A DNA stretch of 64,000 nucleotides, from contig NZ_BBRM01000002.1 in the NCBI RefSeq assembly GCF_002090155.1, positions 124,001 through 188,000 of the forward strand. Reading direction: 5' to 3'. The stretch comes from Demequina sp. NBRC 110056. Its GTDB lineage: Bacteria; Actinomycetota; Actinomycetes; Actinomycetales; Demequinaceae. Shown in pieces: positions 25,843 through 35,876 of the stretch. Every line of letters begins with the position of its first letter. Position 1 is the first letter of the stretch. A model generated the notes under the pieces. That model saw only the letters and a list, made by a program, of their open reading frames with translations. It did no database searches and was not told the origin of the DNA. Made by a program: the position numbers and the translations under genes.

Positions 25843-27081
25843 CTAGGCGGTCGCGAAGGTCAGCGCGACGTTGTGGCCGCCGAAGCCGAACGAGTTGTTG
25901 ATCGCGGCGAGGTCGCCGTCGGCGGGCAGCGCGCGAGGCGTGTCGCGCACGAGGTCCACCTGGAGCTCGGGATCGGGGTCCGTGACGTTGATGGTCGGGG
26001 GAGCGGTGCGCTCCTGCAGGGCCTTGATGGTGAACACCGACTCGAGCGCGCCGGCGCCTCCCAGCAGGTGGCCGGTCATCGACTTCGTGGCGCTCAGCAG
26101 CACCTCGTCGGCGTGCTCGCCGAGCAGGCCGCGGATGCCGCGGGCCTCGATCATGTCGCCCACGGGGGTGGAGGTGGCGTGCGCGTTGACGTGGGCCACG
26201 TCGCGCGTCGTGAGCCCCGCACGCTCGAGGCTGAGCTGCATGGCGCGCGTCTGCCCGGCTCCGTTGGGCTCAGGCGCGGCGATGTGGTGGCCGTCGGCGG
26301 TCATGCCCACGCCGAGCAGTCGGGCGTAGATCTTCGCGCCGCGCGCCTTGGCGTGCTCCTCGGACTCGAGGACCACCACGCCCGCGCCCTCGCCGAGCAC
26401 GAAGCCGTCGCGCGAGGTGTCGTACGGGCGCGAGGCGCCCGCCGGGTCGTCGTTGCGCTTGGACAGCGCCGCCATGGCGGCGAAGGCGGAGATCGGCAGC
26501 GGGTGGATCGCTGCCTCGGTGCCGCCGGCGACGACGACGTCCGCGCGGCCCGACTGGATCATCTCGAAGCCCATGCCGATCGCCTCGGCGCCCGAGGCGC
26601 AGGCCGACACGGGGGAGTGCGCTCCCGCACGGGCGGTGAGCTCGAGCGACACGTACGCGGTGGGCGAGTTCGGCATGAGCATCGGGACCGTGAGGGGCAG
26701 GACGCGCGCGGCGCCCTTCTCCTTCATCGTGTCCCACGCGCTCAGCAGCGTCCACACGCCGCCGATCCCCGAGGAGACCACGGCGCCCAGGCGCTCGTGG
26801 TCGACCTCGGGAGATCCGGCATCCGCCCACGCCTCGCGCGTGGCCACGATCGCCATCTGGGCGCTCGGGTCCATGCGCTTGGCCTCGGGCCGTGACAGCA
26901 CCTCGGAGGTGGGCACCACGAGCTGGCCGGCGAAGTTCACGGCCATGCCGTAGGTCTCCGCCCAGTCGTTGTCGAGAGTCCGCACGCCGGAACGGCCGGC
27001 GAGGGCGGCGTCCCACGTGCTCGCCACGTCCCCGCCGAGCGGGTTGGTGGTGCCGAGTCCGGTGACGACGACGGTGGTCAT
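25843..27081 (-). CDS. fabF: Beta-ketoacyl-ACP synthase II
   Basis: This 412-residue condensing enzyme of type II fatty-acid synthesis extends acyl-ACP with malonyl-ACP. The catalytic triad is present: Cys161 (SACASG), His in NAHATSTP and His in SMTGHLLG, plus the C-terminal NNSFGFGGHN. ATG with CAGGAG six bases upstream. It is last in the fabD-fabH-acpP-fabF operon. Confidence 0.95.
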   Translation of the reverse strand: MTTVVVTGLGTTNPLGGDVASTWDAALAGRSGVRTLDNDWAETYGMAVNFAGQLVVPTSEVLSRPEAKRMDPSAQMAIVATREAWADAGSPEVDHERLGAVVSSGIGGVWTLLSAWDTMKEKGAARVLPLTVPMLMPNSPTAYVSLELTARAGAHSPVSACASGAEAIGMGFEMIQSGRADVVVAGGTEAAIHPLPISAFAAMAALSKRNDDPAGASRPYDTSRDGFVLGEGAGVVVLESEEHAKARGAKIYARLLGVGMTADGHHIAAPEPNGAGQTRAMQLSLERAGLTTRDVAHVNAHATSTPVGDMIEARGIRGLLGEHADEVLLSATKSMTGHLLGGAGALESVFTIKALQERTAPPTINVTDPDPELQVDLVRDTPRALPADGDLAAINNSFGFGGHNVALTFATA

Positions 27082-27165
27082 GTGGTGCTCCTGTCGGGGT
27101 GGGGACGTGTGCTGCGGGATGGGCGCCCGTGGGCCTGGAAGCCGGGTGCGCTCACCCCAGGTGGA

Positions 27166-27411
27166 TCAGGACTGCGCTGCCTCGATGAAGTCGACGGCGT
27201 CGCCCACGGTGGTGAGGTCCTTGACCTTCTCGTCGGGGATGCGCACGTCGAACTTCTCCTCGGCGAGGGTGACGATCGTCATCATCGACAGCGAGTCGAT
27301 GTCGAGGTCGTCGGTGAAGGACTTGTCGAGCTGCACCTCGGCGGTGTCGAGGCCGGTCTCCTCGGCCACGATCTCGGCAAGGCCGGCGAGGATCTCGTTC
27401 TTGTCTGCCAT
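27166..27411 (-). CDS. acpP: Acyl carrier protein
   Basis: This 81-residue acidic four-helix carrier has the phosphopantetheine attachment Ser40 in DIDSLS (37-42). ATG at 27411 is preceded by AAGGAGA, which decides it over an upstream ATG in a His-rich stretch. It carries growing chains for FabH and FabF encoded on either side. Confidence 0.95.
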   Translation of the reverse strand: MADKNEILAGLAEIVAEETGLDTAEVQLDKSFTDDLDIDSLSMMTIVTLAEEKFDVRIPDEKVKDLTTVGDAVDFIEAAQS

Positions 27412-27484
27412 GGGGTTCTCCTTGTGGTGGTGATGCACGCGCATCGGGGTTCGGACCTTTGGAACTCTAGTTGTGGGACCTGCG

Positions 27485-28483
27485 CTACGGCAGGACGACG
27501 ACCTGCGCGGCGTACACCAGGCCGGCGCCGAAGCCGATCTGCAGGGCGAGGTCGCCGCTCGCGGCCTTGCCGTCGCGGATGAGCCGCTCGGTGGCCAGCG
27601 GGATCGACGCCGCCGAGGTGTTGCCGGAGTCGACGATGTCGCGGCCGACCGCGACGTGCTTGGGCAGGCCGATCTGCTTGACCATCTGGTCGATGATCCT
27701 GATGTTGGCCTGGTGGGGGATGAAGGCCGTGATGTCGTCAGGTGTCACGCCCGCGGCCTCGATGGCCTGCAGCGCGACGGGTGCCATCTTGAACGACGCC
27801 CACTTGAAGACGCTCGGACCCTCCTGGTAGAGCGTGGGGAACGCCTCGGCCTCGCCGTCACGGACCTCGAGCCACGACGACGTCTGGCGGATCAGCTGGG
27901 CGCCCGACCCGTCGGAGCCCCACACCGTGGGGCCGATGCGCGGCTCGTCGGAGGCGCTGATGACGACCGCGCCAGCGGCGTCGCCGAGGAGGTAGGAGAT
28001 GGTGCGGTCCGCCGGATCGACGAAGTCGCTCATCTTCTCCGCACCCACGACGAGGACGTTGCGGGCCGAGCCCGACCTCACGAGCGCGTCCGCCTGGCCG
28101 ATGCCGTAGCAGTAGCCAGCGCACGCGGCGGAGATGTCGAAGGCGGCGCCGGTCGAGCCCAGCCGGTCCGCGAGGACAGGGGCGCCGCCTGGCGTCATGT
28201 GTGGGTAGGTGATGGTCGACAGGATCACGGCGTCGACGTCGCCTCCGTCGATGCCCGCCGCGGCGAGCGCATCCCGCGACGCGGACTCAGCGAGGTCGAT
28301 GACCGAGGTGTCGGCGTTCGCGCGCACGCGGGTCGCGATGCCGGTCATCTTGCGGATCCACTCGTCGGACGAGTTGATCGGCTCGATGATGTCCTCGTTG
28401 GGCACGGCGTTCTCGCCGCGCGCGACGCCGAGTCCGGCGATGCGGGAGAACTCGGGGCCCCGGCTGATGTTCAGTGTCGTCAC
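27485..28483 (-). CDS. fabH: Beta-ketoacyl-ACP synthase III
   Basis: This 332-residue enzyme starts fatty-acid chains by condensing acyl-CoA with malonyl-ACP. Cys121 (AACAGY), His in PHQAN and Asn in GNTSAAS form the triad. In actinobacteria it usually accepts branched-chain acyl-CoA primers. GTG start overlaps the fabD stop by four bases (GTGA). Confidence 0.95.
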   Translation of the reverse strand: MTTLNISRGPEFSRIAGLGVARGENAVPNEDIIEPINSSDEWIRKMTGIATRVRANADTSVIDLAESASRDALAAAGIDGGDVDAVILSTITYPHMTPGGAPVLADRLGSTGAAFDISAACAGYCYGIGQADALVRSGSARNVLVVGAEKMSDFVDPADRTISYLLGDAAGAVVISASDEPRIGPTVWGSDGSGAQLIRQTSSWLEVRDGEAEAFPTLYQEGPSVFKWASFKMAPVALQAIEAAGVTPDDITAFIPHQANIRIIDQMVKQIGLPKHVAVGRDIVDSGNTSAASIPLATERLIRDGKAASGDLALQIGFGAGLVYAAQVVVLP

Positions 28484-29394
28484 GCGTGCTGCTCCAGGAG
28501 CTCTCGGGCGGCGGGGAGGTCATCGGGGGACTTGAGCGCCACCGCGGGAACACCCTTGAGCGAGCGCTTGGCCAGTCCGGTGAGCACACCTCCGGGCGCG
28601 ACCTCGATGATGCCGGTCACTCCGAGGGCGAGCATACGCTCCTGGCACAGGTCCCAACGGACGGGGCTCGCGACCTGACGGACGATGCGCTCGAGGGCGT
28701 CCGCGCCCGACGCCACGGTCGCGCCGTCGGCGTTCGACAGGAGGGCGGCGGTGGGGTCCGCAGCCGTCACCTCCGCGGCTGCCGCCGCGAGGCTCGCGAC
28801 CGCGGGCTCCATGTAGGAGGTGTGGAACGCACCGGCGACCTGCAGCTCGATCACGCGGGCGCGGGTGGGCGGCTCGGCGACGAGCGCCTCGATCCCGGCC
28901 TTGGCCCCGGCTGCGACGATCTGGCCGCCGCCGTTCATGTTCGCGGGCGTCAGGCCCAGCTGCTCGAGGCGGTCGAGGACCTCCTGCTCGACGCCGCCGA
29001 GCACCGCGGCCATCGAGGTGGGCTCGGCCGCGGTGGCGGCCTGCGCCATCGCGTTGGCACGCACGGTCACGAGGCTCATGGCCGTCGCGTCGTCGATGAC
29101 GCCCGCGAGCGCGGCGGCCCCAAGCTCGCCGACGCTGTGGCCCGCCACGACTCCGGGGGTGACGCCGCCGAGCACGGCGCGGGCGGTCGCGATGCCCGTC
29201 GCGACCAGCAGCGGCTGCGCGATGGCCGTGTCGCGGATGGTGTCGGCATCCGAGGTGGTGCCGTGCGCGATCACGTCGGTCGCTGTGGCATCCGACAATG
29301 CGCGCAGGTGGCTGGCGACCTCGTCGACCTCGAGCCAAGCGTCCAGCATCCCGGGCGCCTGGGCGCCCTGGCCGGGGAACAGTACGGCGATCAT
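28480..29394 (-). CDS. fabD: Malonyl-CoA:ACP transacylase
   Basis: This 304-residue enzyme loads malonate onto ACP. FPGQGAQ near the start, the nucleophile Ser87 in GHSVGE and the His in GAFHTSYM are present. It is first in the operon. GATGCT lies six bases before the ATG and no ribosome-binding site is seen, so it may be leaderless. The operator-like sequence at 29460-29478 lies 66-84 bases upstream. Confidence 0.94.
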   Translation of the reverse strand: MIAVLFPGQGAQAPGMLDAWLEVDEVASHLRALSDATATDVIAHGTTSDADTIRDTAIAQPLLVATGIATARAVLGGVTPGVVAGHSVGELGAAALAGVIDDATAMSLVTVRANAMAQAATAAEPTSMAAVLGGVEQEVLDRLEQLGLTPANMNGGGQIVAAGAKAGIEALVAEPPTRARVIELQVAGAFHTSYMEPAVASLAAAAAEVTAADPTAALLSNADGATVASGADALERIVRQVASPVRWDLCQERMLALGVTGIIEVAPGGVLTGLAKRSLKGVPAVALKSPDDLPAARELLEQHA

Positions 29395-29459
29395 GCGTCT
29401 AGCATCTCCCATCCCGCGGGCGGGTGCGCGGATATCGCTCACGGTTTCGCCCGCCCAGA

Positions 29460-29478
29460 TTTGTCGGTGGTCTACAAA
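29460..29478. promoter_or_regulatory. Operator-like site upstream of fabD
   Basis: TTTGTCGGTGGTCTACAAA has TTTGT/ACAAA arms and shares TTGTCGnnGGTCnACAA with the site in front of the PucR-type regulator gene (30661-30679). It overlaps the last codons of that gene and sits at an activator-like distance from fabD. Binding by the regulator is inferred. Confidence 0.6.
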
Positions 29479-30641
29479 GGCGTGTGGCTGGAGTCGCGCA
29501 GGCGCCCGAGGGCGAACGCCGTCTCGAGCACATGGGCGTCGCGCGTCGACAGGACGTCCCAGCCGGTGAGCTGAGCGACCTTCTTGAGGCGGTAGCGGAC
29601 CGTGTTGGCGTGGACGAACATCGTGCGCGCCGCGGTCTCCAGCGAGCGGCCGCAGTCGAGGTAGGTCGCGATGGTGTCGCCGAGCGAGCCGCCGGCGTTC
29701 TGGATGGGGTCGTAGGCGATGGCGATGAGCCGGTCGCGCGCCGCGGTGTCGCCTACGAGCACGCGCTCGGGCAGCAGGTCGTCCGCGGCGGCCGGTCGGG
29801 GCGTGAGGGACCACGCCGGGGCCGCGACGACGCCCGACAGGGCAGCGCGGGTCGCACGCGCGACCTCGACCAGCGTGATCGCCGCGGGGCCGATGACCAC
29901 GGGGCCCGGACCGAACGAGGGAAGCAGGTGGCGCGACAAGCGCTCGTGATCGTCGTCCGTGCGGGCGATGACCACGAGGTCCTCGCCGTGGATCCCCACC
30001 AGGGCCCCGGGGGTCGCGCGGCGAATGGTGCGGCGGAGCTCGGCGGACTGGACCTCGCCGAGCGTGCCGTCTGTCAGCCCCACCATGACGAGGGTCGGAC
30101 CGGGCTTCCAGCCGAGCGCGGCGGCTCGGGACGGCAGGTCCTCGTCGACCTCACCGCGCACGAGGGCGTCGACCACGAGCGCCTCGAGCCGCGCGTCCCA
30201 GGCGCCGCGCGACTCGGCGGCGCGGGCGTAGACCTCGGCCGCGGAGAACGCGATCTCGCGTGAATACATCAGAATCGCCTCGCGCACCTCGCGCTCGGAG
30301 CCGGGGGAGGCGAACTCCTCGGCATGCTCCTCCACCACGCGCACGACGGTGCGGACGATCGACAGGGTGTGCTGCAGCGACACGGAGCGGGTCAGCTCGG
30401 GCGGAGCCGCGGCGAAGACCTCGGTCGCCGAGCGGTGGCTGTGCTGCGGGTCCGCGTACCAGGCGACGAACGAGTCGATGCCGGCCTGGGCCACCGTGCC
30501 GACCCACGAGCGCTCCTGCGCCGGCAGCTCGCGAAACCAGCTGTACTCGGTGTCGAGGCTCTTCAGCGCCGCGGTCGAGAGACGGCCCGTGGCCGACCGC
30601 AGCCGGCGCAGCGTCTCCGAGCGCGCCTGTGCTGATGCCAT
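29472..30641 (-). CDS. fasR: PucR-type transcriptional regulator of fatty-acid genes
   Basis: This 389-residue protein has a central GAF/sensor-like region and a C-terminal PucR helix-turn-helix (about 320-385; YLDCGRSLETAARTMFVHANTVRYRLKK). In Streptomyces a PucR-like protein, FasR, activates the adjacent fabDHPF operon, and this gene has the same position. I chose ATG 30641 because TATGCT lies seven bases upstream (leaderless); an ATG four codons earlier is possible. Its own promoter carries the same operator-like sequence as fabD. Confidence 0.85.
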   Translation of the reverse strand: MASAQARSETLRRLRSATGRLSTAALKSLDTEYSWFRELPAQERSWVGTVAQAGIDSFVAWYADPQHSHRSATEVFAAAPPELTRSVSLQHTLSIVRTVVRVVEEHAEEFASPGSEREVREAILMYSREIAFSAAEVYARAAESRGAWDARLEALVVDALVRGEVDEDLPSRAAALGWKPGPTLVMVGLTDGTLGEVQSAELRRTIRRATPGALVGIHGEDLVVIARTDDDHERLSRHLLPSFGPGPVVIGPAAITLVEVARATRAALSGVVAAPAWSLTPRPAAADDLLPERVLVGDTAARDRLIAIAYDPIQNAGGSLGDTIATYLDCGRSLETAARTMFVHANTVRYRLKKVAQLTGWDVLSTRDAHVLETAFALGRLRDSSHTPL

Positions 30642-30660
30642 GCGCGCCAGCATAGGGCGC

Positions 30661-30679
30661 GTTGTCGAAGGTCAACAAC
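30661..30679. promoter_or_regulatory. Operator-like site upstream of fasR
   Basis: GTTGTCGAAGGTCAACAAC lies within an 8-bp inverted repeat (CGCGTTGT/ACAACGCG, 30658-30682). It shares TTGTCGnnGGTCnACAA with the fabD site. It covers the expected -35 region of the fasR promoter, which suggests autoregulation. Confidence 0.6.
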
Positions 30680-30838
30680 GCGAGGCCCGCAGAAGGCCTC
30701 AAGTCCGGCCGAGGTCGCGCCGTCAGATGTCGGGATCCACAGTCGACGCGGCCGCGCCTCCTCGCGCGAAACACGGCATCCGTCCTGGTGCAGTGCGGGT
30801 CGAGACGCTACGGTGCAAGAAGGTGGAGGGAGAAACCG

Positions 30839-32308
30839 ATGACGGATGCTCGACCCAAGCCCCTGGTGGGCGCGCTGCTGGGAGCCCTGCTCGGGCTCGA
30901 CGTGATGGCATTGCTGTGGATCCTGGGCATCGTGCCACCGGACCGCCTGCCGCTGTTCGGCATCGTCGCGATCGGCATCATCCTCGTGGGGTGGATCCTC
31001 ACGCAGCGCATGAGCCTCGCGCGCGGGAAGTTCATCACCGTCGTGGTGCTGTCGGCGATGCTCGGCGGTGTCGCGCTCACGGGCATCCCCGAGTTCGTCG
31101 GCGGAGGGTCGCTCTCGGAGGGCTGCACCCTCGAGGGCACGTCGTCGGTCGAGTCTGAGCCCGTCGCCGTCGGGCAGACGTCCGCGCTCGACCCCTTCGA
31201 CGTGACCACCACGGACACCATCGAGTGGACGGGGTCGGTCGGCGCCGACGCGCCCGAGGCCACCGCCGACGTCAGCCTCCTCGTGGGAGGCTTCGCCATC
31301 CCCATCGACTCCGCGACGATGACCAACGGCGCCGGCGCGACCGAGTGGTCGGGCTCGGCCGACGTGGCAGCGTTCCTGTCCGACGTCGAGGACGCCTCGG
31401 CGATCGTGCCGACGGGCACCTACCACGTCACCACCAGCGTCAGCGCGGCCGAGGGCTCGTGCGAGGGTGATGGGTACCTGCGGGTCCAGCCCGACGGCGC
31501 CTTCAGCGGCCTGCTGCTGGCGGCGCTCTGGGCGATCTTGGTGGTGCTCCTCGTCGTCATCGTGATCCTCGCCGTAGGCGTCCGTCGTTCCATCAAGGAC
31601 GCGGACGGCGCCCTCGCGATGGTCGGCACGTCGGCGGTCGCCGGCGAGACGAGCACGACCCCGCCGAGCGCCTTCGCGCCCCGCACGGATGCGGACGGCG
31701 CCGCCGCGGCAGATGCGGCACGATCGACGCCGAAGAGCGAGGCTCCGGCCGGAGCCGCCGCGGGCGCTGCTGCAGGCGCTGCCGGCGCGACCGCGGCAGC
31801 GAGCAGGGACGATGCGGACCGCACGTCGGAGTCGCGCCGCGACGCGGGCGCCGCGTCGAGCGGGTCGACGGGGTCGAGTGGGTCAACGGGGTCGGGTGGC
31901 GCTGGGGACGGCGCTCGGTCGGGCGGTGTTCCGGCCGACGATGGCGCGGCCACGGCCGCGGCGGCGGGTCAGCCCGTCCACGACGGGGAGCCGGTGCACC
32001 ACGCCGAGCCCGTCCACGACACCGAGCAAACCCATGACACCGCGCCGAGCCATGACACCGAGCCGAACCATGACCACGCTCCCGAGACTGAGCACGTCGA
32101 GGAGCCGACCCCGGAGGCGGCTCACGAGCCGGAGCACGATAGCGAGGGCTCGTCCGGCGACGCCGCCGCGGACCCCGACCCCGAGGTCGCGCCAGAGACG
32201 GGCGGCGAGCCCGAGGCGCCGACGCCAGCGCCGGTCGACGATGCACCAGCGGACGAGCCGCAGGCTCCCACCGGCGAGGGGGAGCCCCCGCGCGGCGGAG
32301 GGATCTGA
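30839..32308 (+). CDS. Membrane protein with His/Asp/Glu-rich cytoplasmic tail
   Basis: This 489-residue protein of unknown family has three N-terminal helices (about 8-32, 37-56, 64-84), an extracytoplasmic domain (about 88-220) with two cysteines (96 and 208, possibly a disulfide), a fourth helix (222-248) and a long disordered tail. The tail includes Ala- and Ser/Gly-rich tracts and a His-rich segment (379-434) with repeated HDTE/HDGEP-like units, which could bind metal. ATG with GGAGGGA upstream. Divergent from fasR. Confidence 0.72.
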   Translation: MTDARPKPLVGALLGALLGLDVMALLWILGIVPPDRLPLFGIVAIGIILVGWILTQRMSLARGKFITVVVLSAMLGGVALTGIPEFVGGGSLSEGCTLEGTSSVESEPVAVGQTSALDPFDVTTTDTIEWTGSVGADAPEATADVSLLVGGFAIPIDSATMTNGAGATEWSGSADVAAFLSDVEDASAIVPTGTYHVTTSVSAAEGSCEGDGYLRVQPDGAFSGLLLAALWAILVVLLVVIVILAVGVRRSIKDADGALAMVGTSAVAGETSTTPPSAFAPRTDADGAAAADAARSTPKSEAPAGAAAGAAAGAAGATAAASRDDADRTSESRRDAGAASSGSTGSSGSTGSGGAGDGARSGGVPADDGAATAAAAGQPVHDGEPVHHAEPVHDTEQTHDTAPSHDTEPNHDHAPETEHVEEPTPEAAHEPEHDSEGSSGDAAADPDPEVAPETGGEPEAPTPAPVDDAPADEPQAPTGEGEPPRGGGI

Positions 32309-32436
32309 CGCCGCGACGGCATCACCCAAGGCATCACCCAGGGCATCGGCGGTGGCAGCGTCGCGGCGGCACCGCGTGCGGGCGACGTCACGGTGCTACC
32401 CAGCCAGCGCATCGGCGCTGTGCCAGGGCACAAGCG

Positions 32437-32472
32437 CGAGGGCCGCTCACCTGATCAGGTGAGCGGCCCTCG
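32437..32472. terminator. 36-bp perfect palindrome, bidirectional terminator
   Basis: A perfect palindrome centred between 32454 and 32455 separates the converging His-rich protein gene and aceE. It would form an 18-bp stem on either strand. Confidence 0.85.
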
Positions 32473-32492
32473 TCGTCAGGGTGCGGTGCGGT

Positions 32493-35207
32493 CTACGCGT
32501 CGCCGCCGGCGTTGCCCGACGTGCCCTTGGTGACGTCGTGCAGCTGGTAGCGGTCGATCGCGTCGCGCACGAGGTGCGCGGGGATGTCGCCGCGCTGCGC
32601 GAGCTGCTGAAGCACGCGGACCGCGGTCGACGGGCCGTCGATCTTGAAGTAGCGACGAGCCGCGGCACGCGTGTCGGAGAAGCCGAAGCCGTCCGCGCCG
32701 AGCGTCGCGTACTGGCCGGGGACCCACGCGCGGATCTGGTCGGGGACCAGGTGGTCGTAGTCGCTCGTCGCGACGAACGGCCCGGCGGCGCCCTGCAGCT
32801 TCTGCGTGACGTACGGTACGCGCGGCTGGTCCTCGGGGTTGAGGAAGGCGTGCTTCTCCGCGTCGAGCGCGTCGCGACGCAGCTCGTTCCACGAGGTCAC
32901 CGACCACACGGTGGCACGAACGCCGTAGTGAGCAGCGAGGAGCTCCTGCGCCTCGAGCGCCCACGGCACGCCCACGCCGGACGCGAGGATCTGCGCCTCG
33001 GGTCCGTCGCCCTCGGGAGCGGCGGCGTACTTGTAGATGCCCTTGAGGATGCCCTCGACGTCCACGTCCTCCGGCTCGGCCGGCTGCTGGATGGGCTCGT
33101 TGTACACCGTGAGGTAGTACATGACGTTCTTGTCACGGCCGTCCTCGGGACCGTACATCCGCTCGATGCCGTCCTTCATGATGTGACGGATCTCGTAGCC
33201 GAACGCCGGGTCGTACTGGACGACGGCGGTGTTGGTGCCCGCGAGGATCGGGGAGTGGCCGTCGCCGTGCTGCAGGCCCTCGCCCGCGAGCGTCGTGCGA
33301 CCGGCCGTCGCGCCGATGATGAAGCCACGGGTGAGCTGGTCGCCAGCGGCCCAGAACTGGTCACCCGTGCGCTGGAAGCCGAACATCGAGTAGAAGATGT
33401 AGAACGGCACCAGCGGCTCGCCGTGCGTCGCGTACGAGGTGCCGACGGCCTGGAACGCGGCCGCGGAGCCCGCCTCGTTGATGCCGGTGTGCATGATCTG
33501 CCCGGCCTCGGACTCCTTGTAGCTCAGCATGAGCTCGCGGTCCACCGGCAGGTAGTTCTGGCCGTTGGTGTTGAAGATCTTGGCCGACGGGAAGATCGAG
33601 TCGAGGCCGAAGGTGCGGGCCTCGTCGGGGATGATCGGCACCAGGCGGTGGCCGAACTCCTTGTCCTTCACCAGGTCCTTGAACAGACGCACGAGCGCCA
33701 TCGTCGTGGCGACCTCCTGCTTGCCCGAGCCCTTCGCCAGCAGCTCGTAGGCCTTGTCCTCGGGAAGCTTGATCTGCTTGCCCGGGTCGCGACGCTCGGG
33801 CACGAAGCCGCCGAGCTCCTTGCGCCGGCCCAGCATGTACTGGATCGCCGGGTCGTCGGCGCCGGGGTGGAAGTACGGCGGGTTGTACGGGTCTTCCTCG
33901 AGCTGCTCGTCCGTGAACGGGATGTCGAAGGTGTCGCGCAGGACCTTGAGGTCGGCTGCGGCGAGCTTCTTCATCTGGTGCGTGGAGTTGCGGGCGGCGA
34001 AGTTCGAGCCCAGGCCGTAGCCCTTGATGGTCTTCGCGAGGATGACGGTGGGCTTGCCGTTGGCCTCGGTCGTGGCCTTGAGGTAGGCCGCGTAGAGCTT
34101 GCGGTAGTCGTGGCCGCCGCGCTTGAGCGCCCAGATCTCGTCGTCCGTCATGTCCTTGACGAGCTCCTTGGCGCGCGGGTCGCCGCCGAAGAACTGATCG
34201 CGGATGAACGCGCCGGACTCGGCGCGGAAGGTCTGGAAGTCGCCGTCGGGGACGGTGTTCATGAGGTTGACCAGGGCGCCATCCTCGTCGCGCTCCAGCA
34301 GCGGGTCCCAGTTGCGACCCCACACGACCTTGATGACGTTCCAGCCGGCGCCGCGGAAGTACGCCTCGAGCTCCTGGATGATCTTGCCGTTGCCGCGGAC
34401 CGGGCCGTCGAGGCGCTGGAGGTTGCAGTTGACGACGAAGGTCAGGTTGTCGAGGTTCTGGTTGGCCGCGAGCTGCAGCATGCCGCGGCTCTCCGGCTCG
34501 TCCATCTCGCCGTCGCCCAGGAAGGCCCACACGTGCTGCTGGGAGGTGTCCTTGATGCCGCGCAGCTGCAGGTAGCGGTTGGTCCACGCCTGGTAGATCG
34601 CCGATGCGGGGCCGAGGCCCATCGACACCGTGGGGAACTCCCACAGCTCGGGCATGAGGCGGGGGTGGGGGTAGGACGACAGTCCGCGGCCCGCGCCGGA
34701 CTTCTCCTGGCGGAAGGAGTCGAGGTCCTGCTCGCTCAGGCGGCCCTCGACGAAGCCACGGGCGTACACGCCGGGCGCTGCGTGGCCCTGGAAGTACACC
34801 TGGTCGCCGCCGCCGGGGTGGTCCTTGCCGCGGAAGAAGTGGTTGAGGCCCACCTCGTACAGCGTCGCGACCGACGCGTAGGAGGAGATGTGCCCGCCGA
34901 CGCCTTTGTTGCCGGCCTGGGCGCGGGTCACCATGACGGCCGCGTTCCAGCGGATCCAGCCGCGGTAGCGACGCTCGATCTCCTCGTCACCGGGGAAGGC
35001 GGGCTCGTCGTCGACGTGGATGGTGTTGACGTACGGGGTGTTGAGGCTCAGCGGGACCGACAGCTGCTTGGAGGCGGCGTGGTCGACCAGGCGGTCGAGG
35101 ACGTACTCGGCGCGCGACTCCCCGCTGCTCTCGATCAGCCCATCCAGCGACTCGAGCCACTCGCCGGTCTCGTTCGGGTCCTTGTCAACATCGCCGTGCT
35201 CTGCCAC
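32493..35207 (-). CDS. aceE: Pyruvate dehydrogenase E1 component (homodimeric)
   Basis: This 904-residue thiamine-diphosphate enzyme decarboxylates pyruvate and transfers the acetyl group to the E2 lipoyl domain. The TPP site shows [10 protein letters not shown] followed about 28 residues later by NCN ([11 protein letters not shown]). [14 protein letters not shown] and [11 protein letters not shown] are typical of the AceE family. GTG at 35207, with GAAAGG upstream, is preferred over an upstream in-frame ATG. E2 and E3 genes are not in the window, which is normal in actinobacteria. Confidence 0.95.
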   Translation of the reverse strand: MAEHGDVDKDPNETGEWLESLDGLIESSGESRAEYVLDRLVDHAASKQLSVPLSLNTPYVNTIHVDDEPAFPGDEEIERRYRGWIRWNAAVMVTRAQAGNKGVGGHISSYASVATLYEVGLNHFFRGKDHPGGGDQVYFQGHAAPGVYARGFVEGRLSEQDLDSFRQEKSGAGRGLSSYPHPRLMPELWEFPTVSMGLGPASAIYQAWTNRYLQLRGIKDTSQQHVWAFLGDGEMDEPESRGMLQLAANQNLDNLTFVVNCNLQRLDGPVRGNGKIIQELEAYFRGAGWNVIKVVWGRNWDPLLERDEDGALVNLMNTVPDGDFQTFRAESGAFIRDQFFGGDPRAKELVKDMTDDEIWALKRGGHDYRKLYAAYLKATTEANGKPTVILAKTIKGYGLGSNFAARNSTHQMKKLAAADLKVLRDTFDIPFTDEQLEEDPYNPPYFHPGADDPAIQYMLGRRKELGGFVPERRDPGKQIKLPEDKAYELLAKGSGKQEVATTMALVRLFKDLVKDKEFGHRLVPIIPDEARTFGLDSIFPSAKIFNTNGQNYLPVDRELMLSYKESEAGQIMHTGINEAGSAAAFQAVGTSYATHGEPLVPFYIFYSMFGFQRTGDQFWAAGDQLTRGFIIGATAGRTTLAGEGLQHGDGHSPILAGTNTAVVQYDPAFGYEIRHIMKDGIERMYGPEDGRDKNVMYYLTVYNEPIQQPAEPEDVDVEGILKGIYKYAAAPEGDGPEAQILASGVGVPWALEAQELLAAHYGVRATVWSVTSWNELRRDALDAEKHAFLNPEDQPRVPYVTQKLQGAAGPFVATSDYDHLVPDQIRAWVPGQYATLGADGFGFSDTRAAARRYFKIDGPSTAVRVLQQLAQRGDIPAHLVRDAIDRYQLHDVTKGTSGNAGGDA

Positions 35208-35396
35208 CGGTGGCCTTTCGTCTGGGCGCAGGGGTGATGCGCCGTCAATGCGTGTGGGTGGGGGCGGGGTGTGCCGCCGCTCCCGCCATTGTTCCCACAT
35301 CTCGCGGGAATGTCACGCCAGCGTGTCGGGTGTGACGGGTCTGGCACGCGCACGCTGGGCGTTGCCACGGTCGTGCGGTGGCCTCTACTGTGAGAC

Positions 35397-35876
35397 GTGA
35401 GCGAGCGGGCACTGACCCGCATCACCGACGAAGGGAGCATCGCCGCCGTGGCGACTGAGGACGGTGCCAGCACCATCGATGCTGGCGTCATCGACCGGTT
35501 CGGATTCGAACGCGGGATGATCATCCAGGAGTTTGGCTACGACGACGATGCGGACGAGGCGTTGCGCACCGCGATCGAGGACCTCACCGGCGAGGATCTC
35601 GCGGACGAGGACTTCGGCGACGTCACCGACGGCGCCCTCGTGTGGTTCCGCGACGGTGACGAGGATCTCGCCGACATGCTGATGGACGTGCAGTCCCTGC
35701 TGGACGACGGAGCGAGCGTGTGGCTGTTGACGCCCAAGGCGGGCACCACGGGCCACGTGCTGCCCGGAGAGGTGCAGGAGTCGAGCTCGCTTGCGGGCCT
35801 TCACGCCACCTCGACGTTCGTGGTGGGCGAGGGCTGGTCCTGCACGCAGCTCGTCGAGAAGGGCCGGTCCAAGTGA
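35397..35876 (+). CDS. DUF3052 family protein
   Basis: The protein has 159 residues. FGFERGMIIQEFGYDDDADE and WLLTPKAGTTGHVLP match DUF3052, an actinobacterial acidic protein of unknown function that is usually found near aceE or ahpE. TACTGT lies five bases before the GTG start, so translation is probably leaderless. Its stop overlaps the peroxiredoxin start (GTGA). Confidence 0.88.
   Translation: MSERALTRITDEGSIAAVATEDGASTIDAGVIDRFGFERGMIIQEFGYDDDADEALRTAIEDLTGEDLADEDFGDVTDGALVWFRDGDEDLADMLMDVQSLLDDGASVWLLTPKAGTTGHVLPGEVQESSSLAGLHATSTFVVGEGWSCTQLVEKGRSK

Noticed and set aside
32481-35237. A 918-codon open frame opposite aceE
   Set aside because: It is a reading shadow of a GC-rich gene. 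Its composition is Val/Arg/Glu/Leu/Asp biased with no recognisable motif, and aceE on the other strand is certain.
35309-35345. CACGC/GCGTG inverted repeat upstream of aceE
   Set aside because: Short repeats of this kind are common by chance at this GC content and I cannot tie it to a known regulator.
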